A stretch of DNA of 64,000 bases, from the NCBI GenBank assembly GCA_041671045.1, contig JBAZCF010000001.1:310001-374000 (forward strand), read 5' to 3'. The translations under genes were made by a program, and so were the position numbers. The notes under the pieces were generated by a model. The model did not search any database, was not told the DNA's origin, and saw only the letters and a list, made by a program, of their open reading frames with translations. Of this stretch, positions 17,788-25,515 are shown one piece after another. This DNA comes from Parachlamydiales bacterium. GTDB lineage: Bacteria; Chlamydiota; Chlamydiia; Chlamydiales; JABDDJ01. Positions within the stretch are counted from its first letter, which is position 1. The number at the start of each line of letters is the position of its first letter.

Positions 17788-17936
17788 CAAATGAATCTAA
17801 GAAGAGGAAAGATGCCAAAACAATTAGTCATAAAAAGCTAGAGCACTAGGAGAAGTTCGTCGTGAAATGGCACAAAGGGAACTTTTGATTCCAACAAATT
17901 GCCTCTTTTCAAACTCTATCTTCAAGTAAACATCTC
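17788..17936. repeat. Repeat of the mazF downstream region (copy 1)
   Basis: About 150 bases closely match 19900-20066, the segment that follows mazF on the minus strand. This copy retains the last few mazF codons (EMFT-stop on the minus strand) but no toxin gene beyond them. It marks a lost MazF-type gene or a duplicated recombination segment. Confidence 0.6.
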
Positions 17937-18000
17937 AAAGCGTATTTCATACAGTATTTATGAAAGAATCAATAAAGACGGGAAATCATTTAAATTAATT

Positions 18001-18543
18001 CTATTCTTCTAGTTTGTTATGAACCTCGTTTATCTCGCTAATTAGATAATTTGAATCAAAGCGAAGAATAGCAATGATTACCAAATGGTCTTCTTTTTCT
18101 GTAGCAAGCTCATAACGAATGACCGCAGTTCGATTGTCTGTTGAGGTGAGTACTTCTTGCACATCAATCGCCCAAGTCCCGAGCCATTCTTTGCCAGCAT
18201 CAAGCTGAGCTGCAAAAAGATCTTTCCCTTCAAAAAGTACTTTTCCATTACGTATTTTCTTGCAGTTGATCGAACAGAGAGGTTCTATGTCGTTCGACTG
18301 ATAATCAGTTTGCGATGTTCCAATTCGGTTAAGTGTTTCAATATAATGATTCGCAGCCTTAATCAAAGCTTCTTTTTCTGAAAACGGCATATTATTCTCC
18401 TCTATGCTTATGCTAAGTTTATCATTAACCCTTTGAGGTTCAAAGATTGAAGAAGGGTATTCTTGACATAGTAAAGGATGGTTCCCTGTGAACAGAAATA
18501 CGAAAAGAAGAAACACAGTACAATTAAACATAAGAAGATGCAA
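18001..18543 (-). CDS. Secreted SnoaL/NTF2-like protein
   Basis: A 180-residue protein with a signal peptide (MHLLMFNCTVFLLFVFLFTG; cleavage likely after LLC/QEY). The body follows the SnoaL/NTF2 fold plan: an opening helix EKEALIKAANHYIETLN, a region with FEGKDLFAAQLDAGKEWLGTWAIDVQEV, and paired strands TAVIRYELATEKEDHLVIIAILRF. Members bind small ligands or act as isomerases or hydratases; the exported form here has no clear substrate. A start at residue 5 is equally possible. Confidence 0.5.
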   Translation of the reverse strand: MHLLMFNCTVFLLFVFLFTGNHPLLCQEYPSSIFEPQRVNDKLSISIEENNMPFSEKEALIKAANHYIETLNRIGTSQTDYQSNDIEPLCSINCKKIRNGKVLFEGKDLFAAQLDAGKEWLGTWAIDVQEVLTSTDNRTAVIRYELATEKEDHLVIIAILRFDSNYLISEINEVHNKLEE

Positions 18544-18696
18544 CGTCCAATTTTATTATTTCCTCTGAAGAGAGCTTTGGATAAAGAAGCTTTTCTAAAG
18601 GATATCGAAATTTCCAAGCTTACAAGTTTAAAGAAATTCTATCAACCGCAGTACAACTCTGAGCATTTCGAAGTAGTTTTTACGGCAGTTTTGTTT

Positions 18697-18838
18697 AGTC
18701 TAGTGCGTAAATACTGCGTAATTGAGGTTTGCACAGCTGAATTTTTCGGTGTGAATTTAGCGTTGTAAAAATAAAGCTTCAGTCGTGAAACTGAAGCCTT
18801 AATTTGAATTGGAGGTGGAGAGACGCATTCAGAACTTT
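18697..18838. repeat. Direct repeat with hairpin and ssrA-like end (copy c)
   Basis: About 140 bases that recur at 27261-27414. Shared parts are GTCTAGTGCGTAAATACTGC and onward, GCTGAATTTTTCGGTGTGAA, a CTTCAG...CTGAAG hairpin, and the terminal TTGGAGGTGGAGAGA with CATTCAGAACTTTT. The terminal core equals the encoded end of ssrA. With copy d it brackets 18.8-27.3 kb and is a candidate element boundary. Confidence 0.68.
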
Positions 18839-18919
18839 TGACTTGTCTAAATTGAATCTTTTCAAATCTTTTCAAAATCCATAATATGCAGCAAAGCGCA
18901 GCCAAGGTTAAGTAGAGTT

Positions 18920-19858
18920 ATGGACAGAAATTCCGATTTAATAATAACAACCACAATGCATTCAAGTGTCATAAAAAAGTTGATTAATGAGCTTAATGAT
19001 TCCTATGTATATGTTGAAAAAGCACACTTAATGCAAAAAGATATTTGTAAACGTCTCAAGAACAAAGAGTACGATGGTTTTACTAATGGCAATAAGTTTG
19101 CGGAAAAACTAACGAAAGATTTGCAACGGATTAGCAAAGACAAACATCTACGCGTGAGGTATTCATTGCGATTAAACTCGAAGAAAAAATCTGAGGTTTC
19201 GGATGATAAAGCTGACGATATAAGACTTATGGAGAAAATAAATTATGGTTTTGAAAAAATTGAATGCCTAACAGGGAATATTGGCTATATCAATTTGAGA
19301 GGATTTTATGATCCGGAGGCGGGAGCTAAGATTGTTGGAGCCGCTATGACATTCATTATGAATACAGAGGCGTTAATTTTCGATCTAAGACAAAATGGAG
19401 GTGGCAATCCAGGCATGGTAGCATTGATTTCCTCTTATTTATTTGGAAATAAGCCTATTCATTTGAATAGTCTTTATTTTCGAAAAGAAGATAAAACTGA
19501 CGAGTTTTGGACAAAACCTGCCGTGGCGAGAAAAAAATATAAAAAAGATGTTTATGTTCTAACAAGCTCCTATACTTTTTCTGCAGCTGAAGAATTTTGT
19601 TATAATCTAAAAAATCTGAAGCGAGCAAAGATCATTGGTGAGGTCACCCATGGGGGGGCTAATCCTGGACAAGTAATTAATTTAGGTAATCATTTTACTG
19701 CATTTTTACCCACGGGTCGAGCAATTAATCCGATAACACAGACAAATTGGGATGGTTTAGGCATTGAACCGGACGTTTCCGTTGCCAAAGAAAAGGCCCT
19801 TCAAATTGCCTATGAGATGGCATTAAAGAAAGCCATAAAAACGATAGAAAATCATTAA
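18920..19858 (+). CDS. S41-family (C-terminal processing) peptidase-like protein
   Basis: A 312-residue protein whose C-terminal 200 residues match the S41 core: GNIGYINLRGFYDPEAG, EALIFDLRQNGGGNPGM, the nucleophile segment VLTSSYTFSAAEEF with Ser in place, and the lysine-side region RAKIIGEVTHGGANPG. There is no PDZ domain and no signal peptide, so it belongs to the PDZ-less IRBP-like type, whose substrates are mostly unknown. It is the first gene inside the repeat-bounded island. Confidence 0.75.
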   Translation: MDRNSDLIITTTMHSSVIKKLINELNDSYVYVEKAHLMQKDICKRLKNKEYDGFTNGNKFAEKLTKDLQRISKDKHLRVRYSLRLNSKKKSEVSDDKADDIRLMEKINYGFEKIECLTGNIGYINLRGFYDPEAGAKIVGAAMTFIMNTEALIFDLRQNGGGNPGMVALISSYLFGNKPIHLNSLYFRKEDKTDEFWTKPAVARKKYKKDVYVLTSSYTFSAAEEFCYNLKNLKRAKIIGEVTHGGANPGQVINLGNHFTAFLPTGRAINPITQTNWDGLGIEPDVSVAKEKALQIAYEMALKKAIKTIENH

Positions 19859-19899
19859 AATTACATTTTTTCGACTCACTGTTTGTGATCCTCAAGTAC

Positions 19900-20066
19900 C
19901 AAATGAATCAAAAAAGAGGCAAGATGCAAAAAGAAATATCGTTTTAGATTTATATATTGGCACGAACTCTTGAGCATTAAGAGAAGTTCGTCGTGAATGG
20001 TACAAAGGGAACTTTTGACTCCAAAAAAGTGCTTCTTTTTAAGCTCTATCTTCAGGTAAACATCTC
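19900..20066. repeat. mazF downstream repeat (copy 2)
   Basis: Partner of 17788-17936. Shared blocks include GAGAAGTTCGTCGTGAA, ACAAAGGGAACTTTTGA and CTCTATCTTCA.GTAAACATC. It overlaps the last codons of mazF. The two copies are direct repeats about 2.1 kb apart. Confidence 0.6.
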
Positions 20067-20372
20067 TTGCAATGTCGCGAGAACATTGTGAGCAGTTTCT
20101 TTTTCAATTTTTCCGAGCAGTTTTACAAGTCGCGATTTATCAACTGTTCGAATTTGATCCAAAACAATATATCCTTCTTTTTTCTCAAAAAATACAGGAA
20201 TACGCGTTGGGTATATCTTACATGTTGAAGTCATAGGCGCTATGATAACAGTATTTAATCCTTGCATTTCATTTGGGGATATAACTACGCAGGGACGTGT
20301 TTTTTTAATCTCGCTTCCGGTTGTTGGATCAAGGTTTATCAGATAAACTTCGAACTGCTTTACCATTTCCAT
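20052..20372 (-). CDS. mazF: MazF/PemK-family mRNA interferase toxin
   Basis: A 106-residue protein with the hallmark opening FEVYLINLDPTTGSEIKKTR then PCVVISPNEM, and later VIIAPMTST and VLDQIRTVDKSRL. MazF toxins cleave mRNA at short sites; the catalytic Arg/Thr pair is in the retained segments. It overlaps the antitoxin gene by 13 bases as the second gene of the operon. It is intact and of normal length. Confidence 0.92.
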   Translation of the reverse strand: MEMVKQFEVYLINLDPTTGSEIKKTRPCVVISPNEMQGLNTVIIAPMTSTCKIYPTRIPVFFEKKEGYIVLDQIRTVDKSRLVKLLGKIEKETAHNVLATLQEMFT

Positions 20373-20611
20373 TCGTCCTTATCGAATTCATTGGGAAACT
20401 CGCTTAATAAAGAAGGTTTTTTGATCTTTTTCTTAGAGGATTTAAATTCTTGTTCCCAGCCTTCCCTAGCTTTCTTTTCGGGTGAGATCAACAATCCATC
20501 TTCAGTGACTTTGAAAACAAGATCCATATTTTCTTTGAACCCTAATTCTTGAATGATTGTTTTAGGAATTCGTACGCCAAATGAATTCCCTATGTGAATA
20601 ATATGAACCAT
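20360..20611 (-). CDS. mazE: MazE-like AbrB-fold antitoxin
   Basis: An 83-residue protein with the swapped-hairpin AbrB DNA-binding domain (IIHIGNSFGVRIPKTIIQEL, VFKVTEDGLLISP) followed by a basic and acidic flexible tail that would wrap the toxin. It precedes mazF with an overlap. Its likely autoregulatory site, a palindromic GTAATTAC...TGTAATTAC sequence, lies just upstream at about 20626-20642. Confidence 0.9.
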   Translation of the reverse strand: MVHIIHIGNSFGVRIPKTIIQELGFKENMDLVFKVTEDGLLISPEKKAREGWEQEFKSSKKKIKKPSLLSEFPNEFDKDEWKW

Positions 20612-20970
20612 ATACCCTCCTTATGTAATTACATTGTAATTACTTTTAACGTTTCTTGCAATTTTTGATTGGGATAGGTTTGATGGACTTAAATTAGGGG
20701 GCAGAGCCTCCTAAATGGAGGTTTCCAGCTCAGCGTTTCTTTTTTACAAACAAAAACCTTTCCAAAATTTCCATCTTTTTGCTTCCCGCTTCTAGGCAAA
20801 CCGAAAGGTTTGCCGTCGTCGCGACGACTAGTCTCCCCACTAAAAACATTAATCCCCCCTAAAATCAATGGAAAATGAGACTATTTTGAGTGAATTACGC
20901 AATTTTAACGCAATTGGGGATTATTTTGACGTTTTTAGCTTGATTTTAGGCACGAGAAATTGACAAGAAC
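20612..20970. other. Intergenic with stacked hairpins
   Basis: No gene is recognised. It holds CCTCCtaaatGGAGG near 20710, a perfect hairpin GGCAAACC-GAAA-GGTTTGCC at 20795-20814 with a stable GAAA loop, and directly after it the 14-base palindrome GTCGTCGCGACGAC (20815-20828). The GGAGG..CGTTTCTTTT part resembles 4051-4080. The stacked stems look like a small structured RNA or mobile-element remnant. Confidence 0.45.
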
Positions 20971-22022
20971 TTAATTAAATTTGATCGTCTTTGCGGCACA
21001 ATTAATCTTTACATTACCACCATTTGGAATGATTATTTGCGGATCAGTATGCCCAAAGTTCATATTGAAGATAACCGGAAGAGCGATGTTGTAATCCTTG
21101 AAAGCATTTTTTACTGCATTTTGTTGATTTAAGATAAAGGCATCACGACCCTCTGGAGGTTGTCTTTCGCAAAACTGTGCTTTTGGATAAGCAACTAAGA
21201 TAGCTTTAAACCTTTGCAGCAAGCCTATTTCAGCAAGGGCAGCAATAAAGCAATACACCAAACCTTCAGAAGGCATCTCTTCTGAAGTCTCTAGGAAAAG
21301 TATAGTGCCATCCAATTTCTCAAAAGCTGGTAAGTACCGTCTAACTGACAAATGCAAATCGAGGACTTCTAGGCAGCCTCCCCATAGTCTTCCTTCTATT
21401 ATTTGTTCTTGGGTATTATGTCAATACCACCCTTCAGCTGGATACATGGGGCGTTTTTTATTTAAATTGTTTTCATCTGCCCAATCTAGATCAGCATCAC
21501 TGTATTCAGAGGCTGCGCTTACATGACCAATTGGAGGATGAAAAAGAGATTTTTTGATCGAGTCAATTGTATAATCTTGCATCCCACCGCCCATTGCAAA
21601 TTGGGTCATCACGGCACCCCCGTAATAAGAAACAATTCCTAAATTCCATAAAAACAGATGTAGATTGGTGCAGTCGCTGTAACCCATAAAAATTTTGGGA
21701 TTACGTGAAATAAGCTCTTTGTCTAAGTAAGGAAGTATCCTGATTTGGTCGATTCCACCTATTGTCGCAATGATGCCTTTAATAGAGGGGTCTGAAAAAG
21801 CTTCGTTAATGTCTTTTGCGCGAGCTTCAGGATTTTGAGAGAGATATTCTGGACTTTGGCAGGGGCAGTAGGAAATTCTACAGGTATGAGCTTAAAAATT
21901 TCCTTAATTCGATTTAATCCTTGTTTGTATACCCATGGAAAAAGAAAAGGCATTCCAGAAGACGGAGATACGATAGCGACTTTATCGCCTGGTTTTAATG
22001 GCAAAGGTGTTTGGAATTTCAT
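20971..22022 (-). pseudogene. LD-carboxypeptidase/MccF-like (S66) gene, broken
   Basis: The pieces in order are PLPLKPGDKVAIVSPSSGMP, then after a frameshift near 21860 PEYLSQNPEARAKDINEAF and GIIATIGGIDQIRILPYLD, then IFMGYSDCTNLHLFLWNLG. A TGA at about 21421 interrupts AEGWY/HNTQEQIIEGRLWGGCLEVLDL, and the tail LFLETSEEMPSEGLVYCFIA runs to 20971. This is the S66 serine-peptidase family: LD-carboxypeptidases that trim peptidoglycan, and MccF-type microcin-C resistance enzymes. One frameshift and one nonsense codon inactivate it. The decay looks recent, because all parts are still easily recognised. Confidence 0.78.
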
Positions 22023-22039
22023 TAGTTTTCCTATACAAG

Positions 22040-23056
22040 CTATTCTTTGTTAAACTCGTTTTCAAATTCACTAACGGTTTTTAAGATCAATTCCCAGGCA
22101 GGAACCTCTCTAAAAAACATAGATCTCATTAGACCATAGTCCTTTTGAAGTTCTTTTAAGACACGAGATGGGGGAACGAGCTTTAAGCTTCCTTTTCTGG
22201 CAGTGCCATAGCTTGCCCAGCCTGAGGCAAAATAAATGCTTTTATGATTGGCTACTCTTTCAAGTAAAGCTACTTCTTTAAGAGCTTTTTTCTTTATTGA
22301 AGAGTTTATTAATCGAAAAAAATCATAAAAATGTCTGGAGATGCATGGTGGAAGCTTTTTATCTTCAGGCAGGTGCGTGTATTGATGAAGAATAGTTGCT
22401 TTTTCCCAAAAAGTTCGCTCAGCATTCAGTACGCGAATAACTGTATCAGGTTCATAAATTTTTTCTTTTAACGCTTCTTTAACATAGCTCTCTATTTTGT
22501 GTTCACTGACAGGCCAATGTTCGGACCTTGCTCCAACTTCGATTTTTACAAGTGGACGAATATACCCTGTTTTTGAGCTGTTAGTTGGATATTCAAAGAG
22601 TAATGATTGGGCGTCAGGATCTTCTGGATCAGAAAAAATCTGCCACCCATCGGTTGTTCTGAGCTCTGCAGCAAAAGTTTCTTTAAGGCTGGCTAACATT
22701 TCAGTTTGTACATAATTGGAGCAAGCTTTTGAAAGGTTATCGATGATAGCATTTTGTTTTTTCTTTGAAGGGGCATTTTCAGGATTATGAGGTTCACCAA
22801 AGCCAAAAAATTCTCTTTCGATTGAAAGATCGATATCTTCCGAAAAACGATCAATCAAGCCATATACTTTTGAAAGAGATGTACCTCCTTTAAAGGTGAG
22901 ATAAGGCTTCATCTTCTCTAGAGAAAACAACCTCTTCAAAACCCATACAACCCAATAGTCTTTTTCAATAACTTCAAAAGGCATGTCCTTTGTATCAATG
23001 GCAGCTCTAAAAAAAAGTTCTCGTTCGTTTTGAGGTAAAAGATGAATCTCAGTCAT
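22040..23056 (-). CDS. AbiEii/AbiGii-family nucleotidyltransferase toxin
   Basis: A 338-residue protein with the family signature YLTFKGGTSLSKVYGLIDRF then SEDIDLSIER, that is GGTS...K and D-x-D of the DNA polymerase-beta-like fold. The C-terminal half is helical. AbiEii toxins of type IV abortive-infection systems block growth by nucleotidyl transfer (to tRNA in the related MenT enzymes). The gene overlaps the preceding antitoxin gene by four bases (ATGA). All core residues are present. Confidence 0.9.
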   Translation of the reverse strand: MTEIHLLPQNERELFFRAAIDTKDMPFEVIEKDYWVVWVLKRLFSLEKMKPYLTFKGGTSLSKVYGLIDRFSEDIDLSIEREFFGFGEPHNPENAPSKKKQNAIIDNLSKACSNYVQTEMLASLKETFAAELRTTDGWQIFSDPEDPDAQSLLFEYPTNSSKTGYIRPLVKIEVGARSEHWPVSEHKIESYVKEALKEKIYEPDTVIRVLNAERTFWEKATILHQYTHLPEDKKLPPCISRHFYDFFRLINSSIKKKALKEVALLERVANHKSIYFASGWASYGTARKGSLKLVPPSRVLKELQKDYGLMRSMFFREVPAWELILKTVSEFENEFNKE

Positions 23057-23649
23057 GGTTTAATTCCTATGACTTCAAAAACAAGAACTCTAATCCAGGC
23101 TGGAGCGAACTTCATGTTTTTTCTAATTTCTTCTTCAGTCGAATCTTTGAGTAGTTTTGCAATTTGCATGTGCATTTTTTTGTCGATATGATCTTTTCCA
23201 ATATTTTTTAGAGCCTGTATTATAAGACCCTCTCTAGTTCCAGCAGAAAGCATGTTTTTTCTTGTGGTTTTTTTGAAAATGATTTCTTGATTGCCAACTT
23301 TTACCTTCTTAGATGCTCCTTCGGTAAGAAATATTACTCGGCCTGGAACTTGCGTGGAAAAGCCTACTAAATTTGCCGCATGAGCGCCTGCAGGTTGAAT
23401 TAATATACTATCTTTTTCCGCAATTGCTTTAGCTACCTCGTTGACATCTGGAGGGATAATGCCCAATAGATCATGTTTTTTTGGATAGTCATATAGACCC
23501 TGCGCAAGTCTTCTAATAAAGCTTTGTTTCTGAAGTTGAGAGAGGGCTTTTCTAATAGAAGCATCGCTACCTAAATCTGCAAAATGCATAGGAGTAAAAC
23601 ACCAACCAGGGCCTTGCTTGATGATTCTATTTTTTATTTTGTTTTCCAT
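23053..23649 (-). CDS. AbiEi-like antitoxin/transcription regulator (DUF6088 type)
   Basis: About 198 residues from MENKIKNRIIKQ; the longest frame starts 12 bases earlier. The N-terminal winged helix (GWCFTPMHFADLGSDASIRK, ALSQLQKQSFIRRLAQGLYD) is followed by the C-terminal domain with ILIQPAGAHAANLVGFSTQV, as in antitoxins paired with AbiEii. Such antitoxins repress their own operon by binding paired inverted repeats, and two matching repeats lie directly upstream (23679-23762). Together with the next gene this is an intact AbiE-type system. Confidence 0.85.
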   Translation of the reverse strand: MENKIKNRIIKQGPGWCFTPMHFADLGSDASIRKALSQLQKQSFIRRLAQGLYDYPKKHDLLGIIPPDVNEVAKAIAEKDSILIQPAGAHAANLVGFSTQVPGRVIFLTEGASKKVKVGNQEIIFKKTTRKNMLSAGTREGLIIQALKNIGKDHIDKKMHMQIAKLLKDSTEEEIRKNMKFAPAWIRVLVFEVIGIKP

Positions 23650-23678
23650 GCTTTCGCGCATATAACTATCTCACTCTC

Positions 23679-23710
23679 TTTTCACAAAAAGTAGCATGTT
23701 TTTGTGAAAA
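23679..23710. promoter_or_regulatory. Operator-like inverted repeat 1 of abiE operon
   Basis: TTTTCACAAAAA, eight bases, TTTTTGTGAAAA: a perfect 12-base inverted repeat. It lies 30 bases upstream of the antitoxin start, with its centre 52 bases from that of repeat 2, i.e. about five helical turns. Confidence 0.75.
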
Positions 23711-23730
23711 ACGCAATAGAAAAGGTATGT

Positions 23731-23762
23731 ATTTCACAAAAATATAGTAGTTTTTGTGAAAT
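23731..23762. promoter_or_regulatory. Operator-like inverted repeat 2 of abiE operon
   Basis: ATTTCACAAAAA, eight bases, TTTTTGTGAAAT: the same 12-base half-sites and 8-base spacer as repeat 1. It also sits just before the rightward gene at 23802, so it could affect both directions. Confidence 0.75.
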
Positions 23763-23801
23763 ACATTGACTTTATACAGGTACTTAGTTAGATTCCTTGT
23801 C

Positions 23802-24170
23802 ATGAATAAGATTACACCCGAGATATTTAATGGGAGCTTAGAGCTCGTGCTTTCGGAAACGGTATGCTGTAATCCAAAATACGGTCTCCAAGTTCACATT
23901 CCTGTTACTTCAGAAAAAATAGCTCAATTTCATTTTAGATTTGAATCAGATTCTGATCCCTCTAAAAAAGGCTGCGCAACCTCTCAAGAAGGAGAGGTGT
24001 TAATCATCACTCTGACCAATTTTCTCAGCTCTCTAGGGGCTTCACTGTCAAAACCTTTAGAATTTTGTATTGGAGACGATAAATTTTTTTTACAATTTTA
24101 TGGAGCAGCTTCGGGGTCAGACTGTCTGTGTCTGACAATTTCAGTATTTAAAGGTCAAAAAAATGTCTAA
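23802..24170 (+). CDS. Small hypothetical protein, first of a pair
   Basis: A 122-residue protein from MNKITPEIFNGSLELVL; the frame upstream to 23766 has no better start. It is rich in beta strands (YGLQVHIPVTSEKIAQFHFR, EVLIITLTNFLSSLG, FFLQFYGAASG). I do not recognise the family. It overlaps the next gene by eight bases, and the two probably act together. It diverges from the abiE operon across the double operator, so both may respond to the AbiEi repressor. Confidence 0.55.
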   Translation: MNKITPEIFNGSLELVLSETVCCNPKYGLQVHIPVTSEKIAQFHFRFESDSDPSKKGCATSQEGEVLIITLTNFLSSLGASLSKPLEFCIGDDKFFLQFYGAASGSDCLCLTISVFKGQKNV

Positions 24171-24528
24171 CTTTTTTTCAACACTTACAGGAAAAAAGGT
24201 TGCTGGGGACGTTTGCAAAAGCAATGTAATGGTTTCAGTAAATTGGGTCGTCAGCTTTTGTCTGACCTTGTTTGGAACCGGCGTTGTAGCAGGTCCCAGT
24301 CATTGGATTCAGATCTTTAGCGCGGCACTCATAGTCGTTCTATTAGTCTTTTATTGCGGATTGGTTATATATTTTGCAATTCTTGATCCTTCACGTTTGC
24401 AGAGTGAAAGGTATAATCTTGAGATGCACGCAATTAATGCCCTTTACAAGGACACAATTGATGATAAAAGTAAGCTTACAATCCCACCTCAAAACCCGCC
24501 CACCATTCAAAAATCTTCTCAGCCTTAG
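24163..24528 (+). CDS. Small two-TM hypothetical protein, second of a pair
   Basis: A 121-residue protein with two predicted helices (WVVSFCLTLFGTGVVAG; IFSAALIVVLLVFYCGLVIY) and a charged cytosolic tail with ERYNLEMHAINALYKDTIDD. It overlaps the preceding gene. A soluble beta-rich protein plus a small membrane protein inside a defence-rich island might be a membrane-acting accessory pair, but nothing in the sequence proves this. Confidence 0.55.
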   Translation: MSNFFSTLTGKKVAGDVCKSNVMVSVNWVVSFCLTLFGTGVVAGPSHWIQIFSAALIVVLLVFYCGLVIYFAILDPSRLQSERYNLEMHAINALYKDTIDDKSKLTIPPQNPPTIQKSSQP

Positions 24529-24842
24529 TAGTATTTTCGGAAAAATATATAGTTTGTGACAAAATGTGACGCTCTTTCTCTATGAACCCTATGAGCCACA
24601 GGCGTCACAGATGCCACAAGAATATGACAGGGAAAGGGAAAAAACCAAATAACTTTATACTGCTTCATTATAGATACATGGTTATTGAGCGTTCCAACTT
24701 TTCAGGTATAAGCCCTTGTAAACAACCAAAAAAACGAGTCTGCAAAGTTTTTGATATTCCAGCGACATCGGAAGCTTGACAATTTCGGTCTTTTTGGTTA
24801 CGTTTCTTTTTTATAAAGTTACTTAACCATAAGGATTCCGTT
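24529..24842. other. Intergenic with TGTGACGC inverted repeat
   Basis: No gene is recognised. TGTGACGC (about 24567) and its exact complement GCGTCACA (about 24602) form an 8-bp inverted repeat. A possible -35 box TTGACA (about 24776) precedes the 24843 gene. Confidence 0.35.
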
Positions 24843-25499
24843 ATGACGCAAATATCAAATGCAGCGAAGCAGATTCGCTTTCGCAAAAAGGAACAGCTTA
24901 AACGCTGTGGCAATAATATCTTTCGTGAATGGCAACTTAAAATATCGACATGTAAATGGAAATCAATAACACCTCAGGACGTTCAACATTCTCTCGACAA
25001 AGCTATTGAGCTTCCTTCTGGCTGGACAGATAAAGATTATGAACGTGCAGAGCAAGCGCTTCAACAACTTCACACAGATCTTTTTTTTGCTGCTGATCAG
25101 CTTAAAAATGACGTGGATGCTGGCTGGAGCTCTCTTATGACAGCGTCTGACCCTGTTAAGTATATTGGCGATAGTAAAGCAGCAATCGAGAATGCACAAG
25201 CTTTAGCAGCTCATTTAATCTCTGCATTAAGGCTATCAATTTGTAACGAAGCCGATCAGGCCGCAGCCTTAATGGAAGCGCTGCGCTTTGTAGGACGATC
25301 ATTGGCGAATAATCATGATATTCCACGTTCTCAAACTACCATCTATCCGCGCTCTCAAGCTATTACCATTTGTTTAGCAATTATAAACCCTCATTATGGT
25401 CGACCTGACTGGTTTGCAGAGGAACTCGCCAACACACTTGGCAAACAGATTGATAAAAACGTTGCCCATCAAGTGGGGCGTCACTTACTTGAGCAATAA
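24843..25499 (+). CDS. Hypothetical helical protein upstream of HNH gene
   Basis: A 218-residue, mostly helical protein opening MTQISNAAKQIRFRKKEQLK, with DKDYERAEQALQQLHTDLFF and NEADQAAALMEALRFVGRSL. The family is not recognised. It is 16 bases upstream of the HNH nuclease gene and shares that gene's higher GC and different codon choice relative to the AT-rich neighbours, so the two look like one imported operon. Adaptor, immunity or target-recognition roles are all possible. Confidence 0.55.
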   Translation: MTQISNAAKQIRFRKKEQLKRCGNNIFREWQLKISTCKWKSITPQDVQHSLDKAIELPSGWTDKDYERAEQALQQLHTDLFFAADQLKNDVDAGWSSLMTASDPVKYIGDSKAAIENAQALAAHLISALRLSICNEADQAAALMEALRFVGRSLANNHDIPRSQTTIYPRSQAITICLAIINPHYGRPDWFAEELANTLGKQIDKNVAHQVGRHLLEQ

Positions 25500-25515
25500 A
25501 TCATAAGGACACGCC

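Noticed and set aside
18478..18905. Two overlapping open frames around 18.5-18.9 kb on opposite strands
   Set aside because: They run through the direct repeat and ssrA-like end and into the neighbouring gene start; neither has a recognisable domain or ribosome site.
17788..20066. CRISPR array
   Set aside because: The repeats in this region are two long direct copies 2 kb apart and a few att-like scars; no regularly spaced short repeats with unique spacers occur anywhere in the window.
24115..24145. GGGTCAGACTGTCTGTGTCTGAC as a further REP-like palindrome
   Set aside because: It lies within the coding region of the 23802 gene and matches the core poorly; likely coincidence.
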